Shown here in pieces: positions 48,953-61,578 of a stretch of 64,000 nt of DNA. Under the pieces are notes generated by a model, which was not told the DNA's origin, searched no databases, and worked only from the letters and a program-made list of their open reading frames with translations. The position numbers were made by a program, and so were the translations under genes. The stretch's first letter is position 1, and each line of letters starts with the position of its first letter. Source of the stretch: Delphinus delphis (Eukaryota > Chordata > Mammalia > Artiodactyla > Delphinidae); the NCBI RefSeq assembly GCF_949987515.2, contig NW_027192658.1, positions 868,001 through 932,000 on the forward strand. The letters are read 5' to 3'.

Positions 48953-50531
48953 TCACAAACCTGCAGAGTTATAAATGACAGCTATCGTCCAAAAATAGAC
49001 TGAAGTAAGGCTGCCAAGAGGACTTGAAAGCGGGGCAGAATTGCAGGAAACCGATTTCAGGAGGTAGACTGGAATTGCATTGAAAGCATAGGAAAAGAGG
49101 CAGAACGTCCACAATGATGCACTTGGCCAAAAAGGGCGTATGCGTTTTTTCCTGAATATATTCAGGAAAAAACGCATACGCCCTTTTTGGCCAACCAAGC
49201 AAGCTTGCAAAGGACATCTGCACTACAATGAAGTCTCACTTCCCCCCGGTCAAAAGGGCCATCTGAAAAAAGTGTAAAATCCAGAAAGGCAGGACAGGCC
49301 ATGGAGAACTGGGAGCCTTGTTATGCTGATGGGCGGGATGTAAATTGCCAACAACCACTCGGGAGAAGTGTATGGTGTTTCCTGAAACATCTAAAAAACA
49401 AAGCAACAGAACCTAGGGCACTTCCACTTATGGTCCTATAGCTTAGGGAAATTAAAATCAAAAAGACACAGCCACCCCAAAGTTTGGAACGGCTCTGTTT
49501 ACAAGAACCTCGTTTACAGTACAAGTTCAACATCGCAGAAAGTGAAAAATGGATAAAGAATTGTGGTATTTACTTACAAAGCAATATTACTCAGCAATGA
49601 AATCTGTGTCATCAGGCCCTTAGCAGCACAATGAGTGGATTCAGGTATGATGATTCTAACTGAAGTAAGTCACACAGAAAAAGAAACATCATAAGATATC
49701 AGTAATACACGGAATGTAAACTTCGCTACACAGGAACTGAATTACAGAACAGAACAGGGACTCAAATTTCGAAAACCAACTTATGCTTGCTTAAGGGGAA
49801 AGGTGAGTTGGGGTGCTGCATAAAACCAGAGATTGAAATGAGCACAGATAAAGTTCCTTAAGCCAAATATGGAATAGACAAGAGCTACTCCTTGCTCAAC
49901 GAAATGGACTCAACACCGCATATTAAACGCCTAAGAATGTACCTGACTAGTAAGTATCTTAAAACCTATGGATTGCTATGTCTCCGAAAGAGAATCAAGC
50001 ATGTGTACAGGGGCATAAACGCAGCAGTGATAGGATTGGAGAGGTTCGGTGAGCAAATGAAGACCCTTTGAAGTCATATTGCATGGTACCCATTCCACGG
50101 GTTTCAACTACCCAGGTTTTAGGTATTCTTCCTTCAGCTAAAACATGCATGTGGAACCTAGAGTATGATCAACCATGTGATCGGGAGACGTGTTCAAATA
50201 TGTCTCAGTTTTCCTCCCCTGGTACTCGGGTGCAACATTCCAGACGCTTTACTAACACTCTCCCCACTTGGAGAGTCAGCGCCTTTAACCTCCTGTTTGG
50301 CCCAGTTTGCAATTTCTGCGGAAGATGAACAGGAATAGCGAGAACCAATGAGAGGCTAGCTGGAGGTGTCTGGACGGGCAAATTTAACTCTCATTTCCCA
50401 CCAGGAAGAGGAATTAACCAAAGGCTCAGCGTGCCGGGCCGGAACCAGATTAGGGCCTGAAGCCATCCTGCGGTGTTGCGGCAAGGTCACAAGAAAGCGA
50501 GTTGAAGAAAGGAGCTCAGGGGCACTGTAAT
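48953..50531 (+). repeat. Satellite monomer 32 (B, S, ACC)
   Basis: 1,579 bp, perfect palindrome. Has lost one base (AAAGAATTGTGG) compared with 29. GGACATCTGC and CAATATTACTC are shared with 35 and 37. Confidence 0.93.
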
Positions 50532-52110
50532 TCACAAACCTGCAGAGTTATAAATGACAGCTATCGTCCAAAAATAGACTGAAGTAAGGCTGCCAAGAGG
50601 ACTTGAAAGCGGGGCAGAATTGCAGGAAACCGATTTCAGGAGGTAGACTGGAATTGCATTGAAAGCATAGGAAAAGAGGCAGAACGTCCACAATGATGCA
50701 CTTGGCCAAAAAGGGCGTATGCGTTTTTTCCTGAATATATTCAGGAAAAAACGCATACGCCCTTTTTGGCCAACCAAGCAAGCTTGCAAAGGAAATCTGC
50801 ACTACAATGAAGTCTCACTTCCCCCCGGTCAAAAGGGCCATCTGAAAAAAGTGTAAAATCCAGAAAGGCAGGACAGGCCATGGAGAACTGGGAGCCTTGT
50901 TATGCTGATGGGCGGGATGTAAATTGCCAACAGACACTCGGGAGAAGTGTATGGTGTTTCCTGAAACATCTAAAAAACAAAGCAACAGAGCCTAGGGCAC
51001 TGCCACTTATGGTCCTATAGCTTAGGGAAATTAAAATCAAAAAGACACAGCCACCCCAAAGTTTGGGACGCCTCTGTTTACAAGAACCTCGTTTACAGTA
51101 CAAGTTCAACATCGCAGAAAGTGAAAAATGGATAAAGAAGTTGTGGTATTTACTTACAAAGCAATATCACTCAGCAATGAAATCTATGTCATCAGGCCCT
51201 TAGCATCACAATGAGTGGATTCAGGTATGATGATTCTAACTGAAATAAGTCACACAGAAAAAGAAACATCATAAGATATCAGTAATACACGGAATGTAAA
51301 CTTGGCTACACAGGAACTGAATTACAGAACAGAACAGGGTCTCAAATTTAGAAAACCAACTTATGCTTGCTTAAGGGGAAAGGTGAGTTGGGGTGCTGCA
51401 TAAAACCAGAGATTGAAATGAGCACAGATAAAGTTCCTTAAGTCAAATATGGAATAGACAAGAGCTACTCCTTGCTCAACGAAATGGACTCAACACCGCA
51501 TATTAAACGCCTAAGAATGTACCTGACTAGTAAGTATCGTAAAACCTATGGATTGCTATGTCTCCGAAAGAGAATCAAGCATGTGTACAGGGGCATAAAC
51601 GCAGCAGTGATAGGATTGGAGAGGTTCGGTGAGCAAATGAAGACCCTTTGAAGTCATATTGCATGGTACCCATTCCACGGGTCTCAACTCTCCAGGTTTA
51701 AGGTATTCTTCCTTCAGCTAAAACATGCATGTGGAACCCAAGTATGATCAACCATGTGAACGGGAGACGTGTTCAAATATGTCTCAGTTTTCCTCCCCTG
51801 GTACTCAGGTGCAACATTCCAGACGCTTTACTAACACTCTCCCCACTTGGAGAGTCAGCGCCTTTAACCTCCTGTTTGGCCCAGTTTGCAATTTCTGCGG
51901 AAGATGAACAGGAATAGCGAGAACCAATGAGAGGCTAGCTGGAGGTGTCTGGACGGGCATATTTAACTCTCATTTCCCACCAGGAAGAGGAAATAACCAA
52001 AGGCTCAGCGTGCCGTGCCGGAACCAGATTAGGGCCTGAAGCCATCCTGCGGTGTTGCGGCCAGGTCACAAGAAAGCGAGTTGAAGAAAGGAGCTCAGGG
52101 GCACTGTAAT
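50532..52110 (+). repeat. Satellite monomer 33 (A, P, GAC)
   Basis: 1,579 bp, perfect palindrome. Matches monomer 30 except CACTTCCCCCC. This is the last intact third member of the trimer. Confidence 0.93.
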
Positions 52111-53687
52111 TCACAAACCTGCAGAGTTATAAATGACAGCTATCGTCCAAAAATAGACTGAAGTAAGGCTGCCAAGAGGACTTGAAAGCGGGGCAGAATT
52201 GCAGGAAACCGATTTCAGGAGGTAGACTGGAATTGCATTGAAAGCATAGGAAAAGAGGCAGAACGTCCACAATGATGCACTTGGCCAAAAAGGGCGTATG
52301 CGTTTTTTCCTGAATATATTCAGGAAAAAACGCATACGCCCTTTTTGGCCAACCAAGCAAGCTTGCAAAGGAAATCTGCACTACAATGAAGTCTCACTTC
52401 CCCCCGGTCAAAAGGGCCATCTGAAAAAAGTGTAAAATCCAGAAAGGCAACAGGCAATTGAGAACTGGGAGCCTTGTTATGCTGATGGGCGGGATGTAAA
52501 TTGCCAACAGACACTTGGGAGAAGTGTATGGTGTTTCCTGAAACATCTAAAAAACAAAGCAACAGAGCCTAGGGCACTTCCACTTATGGTCCTATAGCTT
52601 AGGGAAATTAAAATCAAAAAGACACAGCCACCCCAAAGTTTGGAACGGCTCTGTTTACAAGAACCTCGTTTACAGTACAAGTTCAACATCGCAGAAAGTG
52701 AAAAATGGATAAAGAAGTTGTGGTATTCACTTACAAAGCAATATCACTCAGCAATGAAATCTATGTCATCAGGCCCTTAGCATCACAATGAGTGGATTCA
52801 GGTATGTTGATTCTAACTGAAATAAGTCACACAGAAAAAGAAACATCATAAGATATCAGTAATACACGGAATGTAAACTTGGCTACACAGGAACTGAATT
52901 ACAGAAAAGAACAGGGTCTCAAATTTACAAAACCAACTTATGCTTGCTTAAGGGTAAAGGTGAGTTGGGGTGCTGCATAAAACCAGAGATTGAAATGAGC
53001 ACAGATAAAGTTCCTTAAGTCAAATATGGAATAGACAAGAGCTACTACTTGCTCAACGAAATGGACTCAACACTGCATATTAAACACCTAAGAATGTACC
53101 TGACTAGTAAGTATCTTAAAACCTATGGATTGCTATGTCTCCGAAAGAGAATCAAGCATGTGTACAGGGGCATAAACGCAGCAGTGATAGGATTGGATAG
53201 GTTCGGTGAGCAAATGAAGACCCGTTGAAGTCATATTGCATGGTACCCATTACACGGGTCTTAACTCTCCAGGTTTAAGGTATTCTTCCTTCAGCTAAAA
53301 CATGCATGTGGAACCCAAGTATGATCAACCATGTGAACGGGAGACGTGTTCAAATATGTCTCAGTTTTCCTCCCCTGGTACTCGGGTGCAACATTCCAGA
53401 CGCTTTACTAACACTCTCCCCACTTGGAGAGTCAGCGCCTTTAACCTCCTGTTTGGCCCAGTTTGCAATTTCTGCGGAAGATGAACAGGAATAGCGAGAA
53501 CCAATGAGAGGCTAGCTGGAGGTGTCTGGACGGGCAAATTTAACTCTCATTTCCCACCAGGAAGAGGAAATAACCAAAGGCTCAGCGTGCCGTACCGGAA
53601 CCAGATTAGGGCCTGAAGCCATCCTGCGGTGTTGCGGCCAGGTCACAAGAAAGCGAGTTGAAGAAAGGAGCTCAGGGGCACTGTAAT
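52111..53687 (+). repeat. Satellite monomer 34 (A, S, D)
   Basis: 1,577 bp, perfect palindrome. I saw no difference from monomer 31. Confidence 0.93.
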
Positions 53688-55266
53688 TCACAAACCTGCA
53701 GAGTTATAAATGACAGCTATCGTCCAAAAATAGACTGAAGTAAGGCTGCCAAGAGGACTTGAAAGCGGGGCAGAATTGCAGGAAACCGATTTCAGGAGGT
53801 AGACTGGAATTGCATTGAAAGCATAGGAAAAGAGGCAGAACGTCCACAATGATGCACTTGGCCAAAAAGGGCGTATGCGTTTTTTCCTGAATATATTCAG
53901 GAAAAAACGCATACGCCCTTTTTGGCCAACCAAGCAAGCTTGCAAAGGACATCTGCACTACAATGAAGTCTCACTTCCCCCCGGTCAAAAGGGCCATCTG
54001 AAAAAAGTGTAAAATCCAGAAAGGCAGGACAGGCCATGGAGAACTGGGAGCCTTGTTATGCTGATGGGCGGGATGTAAATTGCCAACAACCACTCGGGAG
54101 AAGTGTATGGTGTTTCCTGAAACATCTAAAAAACAAAGCAACAGAACCTAGGGCACTTCCACTTATGGTCCTATAGCTTAGGGAAATTAAAATCAAAAAG
54201 ACACAGCCACCCCAAAGTTTGGAACGGCTCTGTTTACAAGAACCTCGTTTACAGTACAAGTTCAACATCGCAGAAAGTGAAAAATGGATAAAGAATTGTG
54301 GTATTTACTTACAAAGCAATATTACTCAGCAATGAAATCTGTGTCATCAGGCCCTTAGCAGCACAATGAGTGGATTCAGGTATGATGATTCTAACTGAAG
54401 TAAGTCACACAGAAAAAGAAACATCATAAGATATCAGTAATACACGGAATGTAAACTTGGCTACACAGGAACTGAATTACAGAACAGAACAGGGACTCAA
54501 ATTTCGAAAACCAACTTATGCTTGCTTAAGGGTAAAGGTGAGTTGGGGTGCTGCATAAAACCAGAGATTGAAATGAGCACAGATAAAGTTCCTTAAGCCA
54601 AATATGGAATAGACAAGAGCTACTCCTTGCTCAACGAAATGGACTCAACACCGCATATTAAACGCCTAAGAATGTACCTGACTAGTAAGTATCTTAAAAC
54701 CTATGGATTGCTATGTCTCCGAAAGAGAATGAAGCATGTGTACAGGGGCATAAACGCAGCAGTGATAGGATTGGAGAGGTTCGGTGAGCAAATGAAGACC
54801 CTTTGAAGTCATATTGCATGGTACCCATTCCACGGGTTTCAACTACCCAGGTTTTAGGTATTCTTCCTTCAGCTAAAACATGCATGTGGAACCTAGAGTA
54901 TGATCAACCATGTGATCGGGAGACGTGTTCAAATATGTCTCAGTTTTCCTCCCCTGGTACTCAGGTGCAACATTCCAGACGCTTTACTAACACTCTCCCC
55001 ACTTGGAGAGTCAGCGCCTTTAACCTCCTGTTTGGCCCAGTTTGCAATTTCTGCGGAAGATGAACAGGAATAGCGAGAACAAATGAGAGGCTAGCTGGAG
55101 GTGTCTGGACGGGCATATTTAACTCTCATTTCCCACCAGGAAGAGGAAATAACCAAAGGCTCAGCGTGCCGTGCCGGAACCAGATTAGGGCCTGAAGCCA
55201 TCCTGCGGTGTTGCGGCCAGGTCACAAGAAAGCGAGTTGAAGAAAGGAGCTCAGGGGCACTGTAAT
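53688..55266 (+). repeat. Satellite monomer 35 (B, S, ACC), recombinant of 32-like and 33-like units
   Basis: 1,579 bp, perfect palindrome. Up to the B block it follows monomer 32 (GGACATCTGC, AAAGAATTGTGG, GGTTTTAGG, GTGATCGG). From 54962 it follows monomer 33 (ACTCAGGTGC, GGGCATATTT, GGAAATAACC, GTGCCGTGCCGG). The switch lies within about 50 bp. GAACAAATGAG is new and shared with 37. Confidence 0.9.
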
Positions 55267-56843
55267 TCACAAACCTGCAGACTTATAAATGACAGCTATC
55301 GTCCAAAAATAGACTGAAGTAAGGCTGCCAAGAGGACTTGAAAGCGGGGCAGAATTGCAGGAAACCGATTTCAGGAGGTAGACTGGAATTGCATTGAAAG
55401 CATAGGAAAAGAGGCAGAACGTCCACAATGATGCACTTGGCCAAAAAGGGCGTATGCGTTTTTTCCTGAATATATTCAGGAAAAAACGCATACGCCCTTT
55501 TTGGCCAACCAAGCAAGCTTGCAAAGGAAATCTGCACTACAATGAAGTCTCACTTCCCCCCGGTCAAAAGGGCCATCTGAAAAAAGTGTAAAATCCAGAA
55601 AGGCAACAGGCAATTGAGAACTGGGAGCCTTGTTATGCTGATGGGCGGGATGTAAATTGCCAACAGACACTTGGGAGAAGTGTATGGTGTTTCCTGAAAC
55701 ATCTAAAAAACAAAGCAACAGAGCCTAGGGCACTTCCACTTATGGTCCTATAGCTTAGGGAAATTAAAATCAAAAAGACACAGCCACCCCAAAGTTTGGA
55801 ACGGCTCTGTTTACAAGAACCTCGTTTACAGTACAAGTTCAACATCGCAGAAAGTGAAAAATGGATAAAGAAGTTGTGGTATTCACTTACAAAGCAATAT
55901 CACTCAGCAATGAAATCTATGTCATCAGGCCCTTAGCATCACAATGAGTGGATTCAGGTATGTTGATTCTAACTGAAATAAGTCACACAGAAAAAGAAAC
56001 ATCATAAGATATCAGTAATACACGGAATGTAAACTTGGCTACACAGGAACTGAATTACAGAAAAGAACAGGGTCTCAAATTTACAAAACCAACTTATGCT
56101 TGCTTAAGGGTAAAGGTGAGTTGGGGTGCTGCATAAAACCAGAGATTGAAATAAGCACAGATAAAGTTCCTTAAGTCAAATATGGAATAGACAAGAGCTA
56201 CTCCTTGCTCAACGAAATGGACTCAACACTGCATATTAAACACCTAAGAATGTACCTGACTAGTAAGTATCTTAAAACCTATGGATTGCTATGTCTCCGA
56301 AAGAGAATCAAGCATGTGTACAGGGGCATAAACGCAGCAGTGATAGGATTGGATAGGTTCGGTGAGCAAATGAAGACCCGTTGAAGTCATATTGCATGGT
56401 ACCCATTACACGGGTCTTAACTCTCCAGGTTTAAGGTATTCTTCCTTCAGCTAAAACATGCATGTGGAACCCAAGTATGATCAACCATGTGAACGGGAGA
56501 CGTGTTCAAATATGTCTCAGTTTTCCTCCCCTGGTACTCGGGTGCAACATTCCAGACGCTTTACTAACACTCTCCCCACTTGGAGAGTCAGCGCCTTTAA
56601 CCTCCTGTTTGGCCCAGTTTGCAATTTCTGCGGAAGATGAACAGGAATAGCGAGAACCAATGAGAGGCTAGCTGGAGGTGTCTGGACGGGCAAATTTAAC
56701 TCTCATTTCCCACCAGGAAGAGGAAATAACCAAAGGCTCAGCGTGCCGTACCGGAACCAGATTAGGGCCTGAAGCCATCCTGCGGTGTTGCGGCCAGGTC
56801 ACAAGAAAGCGAGTTGAAGAAAGGAGCTCAGGGGCACTGTAAT
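55267..56843 (+). repeat. Satellite monomer 36 (A, S, D)
   Basis: 1,577 bp, perfect palindrome. Differs from 34 by GCAGACTTAT at the start, TACTCCTTGC and GAAATAAGCAC. Confidence 0.93.
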
Positions 56844-58422
56844 TCACAAACCTGCAGAGTTATAAATGACAGCTATCGTCCAAAAATAGACTGAAGTAAG
56901 GCTGCCAAGAGGACTTGAAAGCGGGGCAGAATTGCAGGAAACCGATTTCAGGAGGTAGACTGGAATTGCATTGAAAGCATAGGAAAAGAGGCAGAACGTC
57001 CACAATGATGCACTTGGCCAAAAAGGGCGTATGCGTTTTTTCCTGAATATATTCAGGAAAAAACGCATACGCCCTTTTTGGCCAACCAAGCAAGCTTGCA
57101 AAGGACATCTGCACTACAATGAAGTCTCACTTCCCCCCGGTCAAAAGGGCCATCTGAAAAAAGTGTAAAATCCAGAAAGGCAGGACAGGCCATGGAGAAC
57201 TGGGAGCCTTGTTATGCTGATGGGCGGGATGTAAATTGCCAACAACCACTCGGGAGAAGTGTATGGTGTTTCCTGAAACATCTAAAAAACAAAGCAACAG
57301 AACCTAGGGCACTTCCACTTATGGTCCTATAGCTTAGGGAAATTAAAATCAAAAAGACACAGCCACCCCAAAGTTTGGAACGGCTCTGTTTACAAGAACC
57401 TCGTTTACAGTACAAGTTCAACATCGCAGAAAGTGAAAAATGGATAAAGAATTGTGGTATTTACTTACAAAGCAATATTACTCAGCAATGAAATCTGTGT
57501 CATCAGGCCCTTAGCAGCACAATGAGTGGATTCAGGTATGATGATTCTAACTGAAGTAAGTCACACAGAAAAAGAAACATCATAAGATATCAGTAATACA
57601 CGGAATGTAAACTTCGCTACACAGGAACTGAATTACAGAACAGAACAGGGACTCAAATTTCGAAAACCAACTTATGCTTGCTTAAGGGTAAAGGTGAGTT
57701 GGGGTGCTGCATAAAACCAGAGATTGAAATGAGCACAGATAAAGTTCCTTAAGCCAAATATGGAATAGACAAGAGCTACTCCTTGCTCAACGAAATGGAC
57801 TCAACACCGCATATTAAACGCCTAAGAATGTACCTGACTAGTAAGTATCTTAAAACCTATGGATTGCTATGTCTCCGAAAGAGAATGAAGCATGTGTACA
57901 GGGGCATAAACGCAGCAGTGATAGGATTGGAGAGGTTCGGTGAGCAAATGAAGACCCTTTGAAGTCATATTGCATGGTACCCATTCCACGGGTTTCAACT
58001 ACCCAGGTTTTAGGTATTCTTCCTTCAGCTAAAACATGCATGTGGAACCTAGAGTATGATCAACCATGTGATCGGGAGACGTGTTCAAATATGTCTCAGT
58101 TTTCCTCCCCTGGTACTCAGGTGCAACATTCCAGACGCTTTACTAACACTCTCCCCACTTGGAGAGTCAGCGCCTTTAACCTCCTGTTTGGCCCAGTTTG
58201 CAATTTCTGCGGAAGATGAACAGGAATAGCGAGAACAAATGAGAGGCTAGCTGGAGGTGTCTGGACGGGCATATTTAACTCTCATTTCCCACCAGGAAGA
58301 GGAAATAACCAAAGGCTCAGCGTGCCGTGCCGGAACCAGATTAGGGCCTGAAGCCATCCTGCGGTGTTGCGGCCAGGTCACAAGAAAGCGAGTTGAAGAA
58401 AGGAGCTCAGGGGCACTGTAAT
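56844..58422 (+). repeat. Satellite monomer 37 (B, S, ACC), second copy of the recombinant
   Basis: 1,579 bp, perfect palindrome. Matches monomer 35, including the hybrid right end and GAACAAATGAG, but has CTTCGCTAC where 35 has CTTGGCTAC. Confidence 0.93.
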
Positions 58423-59999
58423 TCACAAACCTGCAGAGTTATAAATGACAGCTATCGTCCAAAAATAGACTGAAGTAAGGCTGCCAAGAGGACTTGAAAG
58501 CGGGGCAGAATTGCAGGAAACCGATTTCAGGAGGTAGACTGGAATTGCATTGAAAGCATAGGAAAAGAGGCAGAACGTCCACAATGATGCACTTGGCCAA
58601 AAAGGGCGTATGCGTTTTTTCCTGAATATATTCAGGAAAAAACGCATACGCCCTTTTTGGCCAACCAAGCAAGCTTGCAAAGGAAATCTGCACTACAATG
58701 AAGTCTCACTTCCCCCCGGTCAAAAGGGCCATCTGAAAAAAGTGTAAAATCCAGAAAGGCAACAGGCAATTGAGAACTGGGAGCCTTGTTATGCTGATGG
58801 GCGGGATGTAAATTGCCAACAGACACTTGGGAGAAGTGTATGGTGTTTCCTGAAACATCTAAAAAACAAAGCAACAGAGCCTAGGGCACTTCCACTTATG
58901 GTCCTATAGCTTAGGGAAATTAAAATCAAAAAGACACAGCCACCCCAAAGTTTGGAACGGCTCTGTTTACAAGAACCTCGTTTACAGTACAAGTTCAACA
59001 TCGCAGAAAGTGAAAAATGGATAAAGAAGTTGTGGTATTCACTTACAAAGCAATATCACTCAGCAATGAAATCTATGTCATCAGGCCCTTAGCATCACAA
59101 TGAGTGGATTCAGGTATGTTGATTCTAACTGAAATAAGTCACACAGAAAAAGAAACATCATAAGATATCAGTAATACACGGAATGTAAACTTGGCTACAC
59201 AGGAACTGAATTACAGAACAGAACAGGGTCTCAAATTTACAAAACCAACTTATGCTTGCTTAAGGGTAAAGGTGAGTTGGGGTGCTGCACAAAACCAGAG
59301 ATTGAAATGAGCACAGATAAAGTTCCTTAAGTCAAATATGGAATAGACAAGAGCTACTCCTTGCTCAACGAAATGGACTCAACACTGCATATTAAACACC
59401 TAAGAATGTACCTGACTAGTAAGTATCTTAAAACCTATGGATTGCTATGTCTCCGAAAGAGAATCAAGCATGTGTACAGGGGCATAAACGCAGCAGTGAT
59501 AGGATTGGAGAGGTTCGGTGAGCAAATGAAGACCCGTTGAAGTCATATTGCATGGTACCCATTACACGGGTCTTAACTCTCCAGGTTTAAGGTATTCTTC
59601 CTTCAGCTAAAACATGCATGTGGAACCCAAGTATGATCAACCATGTGAACGGGAGACGTGTTCAAATATGTCTCAGTTTTCCTCCCCTGGTACTCGGGTG
59701 CAACATTCCAGACGCTTTACTAACACTCTCTCTACTTGGAGAGTCAGCGCCTTTAACCTCCTGTTTGGCCCAGTTTGCAATTTCTGCGGAAGATGAACAG
59801 GAATAACGAGAACCAATGAGAGACTAGCTGGAGGTGTCTGGACGGGCAAATTTAACTCTCATTTCCCACCAGGAAGAGGAAATAACCAAAGGCTCAGCGT
59901 GCCATGCCGGAACCAGATTAGGGCCTGAAGCCATCCTGCGGTGTTGCGGCCAGGTCACAAGAAAGCGAGTTGAAGAAAGGAGCTCAGGGGCACTGTAAT
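58423..59999 (+). repeat. Satellite monomer 38 (A, S, D)
   Basis: 1,577 bp, perfect palindrome. Last D-type copy in the window. Private: GCTGCACAAAACC (also in 27), CTCTCTCTACTTGG, GAATAACGAG and GTGCCATGCC. Confidence 0.93.
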
Positions 60000-61578
60000 T
60001 CACAAACCTGCAGAGTTATAAATGACAGCTATCGTCCAAAAATAGACTGAAGTAAGGCTGCCAAGAGGACTGGAAAGCGGGGCAGAATTGCAGGAAACCG
60101 ACTTCAGGAGGTAGACTGGAATTGCATTGAAAGCATAGGAAAAGAGGCAGAACGTCCACAATGATGCACTTGGCCAAAAAGGGCGTATGCGTTTTTTCCT
60201 GAATATATTCAGGAAAAAACGCATACGCCCTTTTTGGCCAACCAAGCAAGCTTGCAAAGGAAATCTGCACTACAATGAAGTCTCACTTCCCCCCGGTCAA
60301 AAGGGCCATCTGAAAAAAGTGTAAAATCCAGAAAGGCAGGACAGGTCATGGAGAACTGGGAGCCTTGTTATGCTGATGGGCGGGATGTAAATTGCCAACA
60401 ACCACTCGGGAGAAGTGTATGGTGTTTCCTGAAACATCTAAAAAACAAAGCAACAGAGCCTAGGGCACTGCCACTTATGGTCCTATAGCTTAGGGAAATT
60501 AAAATCAAAAAGACACAGCCACCCCAAAGTTTGGGACGCCTCTGTTTACAAGAACCTCGTTTACAGTACAAGTTCAACATTGCAGAAAGTGAAAAATGGA
60601 TAAAGAAGTTGTGGTATTTACTTACAAAGCAATATCACTCAGCAATGAAATCTATGTCATCAGGCCCTTAGCATCACAATGAGTGGATTCAGGTATGATG
60701 ATTCTAACTGAAATAAGTCACACAGAAAAAGAAACATCATAAGATATCAGTAATACACGGAATGTAAACTTGGCTACACAGGAACTGAATTACAGAACAG
60801 AACAGGGTCTCAAATTTAGTAAACCAACTTATGCTTGCTTAAGGGTAAAGGTGAGTTGGGGTGCTGCATAAAACCAGAGATTGAAATGAGCACAGATAAA
60901 GTTCCTTAAGTCAAATATGGAATAGACAAGAGCTACTCCTTGCTCAACGAAATGGACTCAACACCGCATATTAAACGCCTAAGAATGTACCTGACTAGTA
61001 AGTATCGTAAAACCTATGGATTGCTATGTCTCCAAAAGAGAATCAAGCATGTGTACAGGGGCATAAACGCAGCAGTGATAGGATTGGAGAGGTTCGGTGA
61101 GCAAATGAAGACCCTTTGAAGTCATATTGCATGGTACCCATTACACGGGTCTCAACTCTCCAGGTTTAAGGTATTCTTCCTTCAGCTAAAACATGCATTT
61201 GGAACCCAAGTATGATCAACCATGTGAACGGGAGACGTGTTCAAATATGTCTCAGTTTTCCTCCCCTGGTACTCGGGTGCAACATTCCAGACGCTTTACT
61301 AACACTCTCCCCACTTGGAGAGTCAGCGCCTTTAACCTCCTGTTTGGCCCAGTTTGCAATTTCTGCGGAAGATGAACAGGAATAGCGAGAACCAATGAGA
61401 GGCTAGCTGGAGGTGTCTGGACGGGCAAATTTAACTCTCATTTCCCACCAGGAAGAGGAAATAACCAAAGGCTCAGCGTGCCGTACCGGAACCAGATTAG
61501 GGCCTGAAGCCATCCTGCGGTGTTGCGGCCAGGTCACAAGAAAGCGAGTTGAAGAAAGGAGCTCAGGGGCACTGTAAT
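60000..61578 (+). repeat. Satellite monomer 39 (A, P, ACC)
   Basis: 1,579 bp, perfect palindrome. Private GGACTGGAAAG, ACCGACTTCAGG and ATGCATTTGG. GACAGGTCATGG and TTTAGTAAACC are shared only with 40. Confidence 0.93.

Larger units (their letters stand above)
42640..52110 (+). repeat. Trimer higher-order repeat (monomers 28-30 and 31-33)
   Basis: Monomers 28, 29, 30 correspond to 31, 32, 33 with a shift of 4,735-4,736 bp. The order in each is A with deletion D, then B with GGGACTCAAATTTCG, then A with ACTCAGGTGC and GGGCATATTT. Several substitutions separate 28 from 31, while 30 and 33 are almost identical. The B monomer of the second trimer has lost one base (AAAGAATTGTGG). Confidence 0.8.
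52111..58422 (+). repeat. Dimer higher-order repeat (monomers 34-35 and 36-37), derived from the trimer
   Basis: The trimer is replaced by a two-unit repeat (3,156 bp): a D-type A monomer followed by a hybrid B monomer. Monomers 35 and 37 join the left part of a monomer-32 type to the right end of a monomer-33 type, so the third trimer member is missing. Monomer 38 continues the D-type series. Confidence 0.8.
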
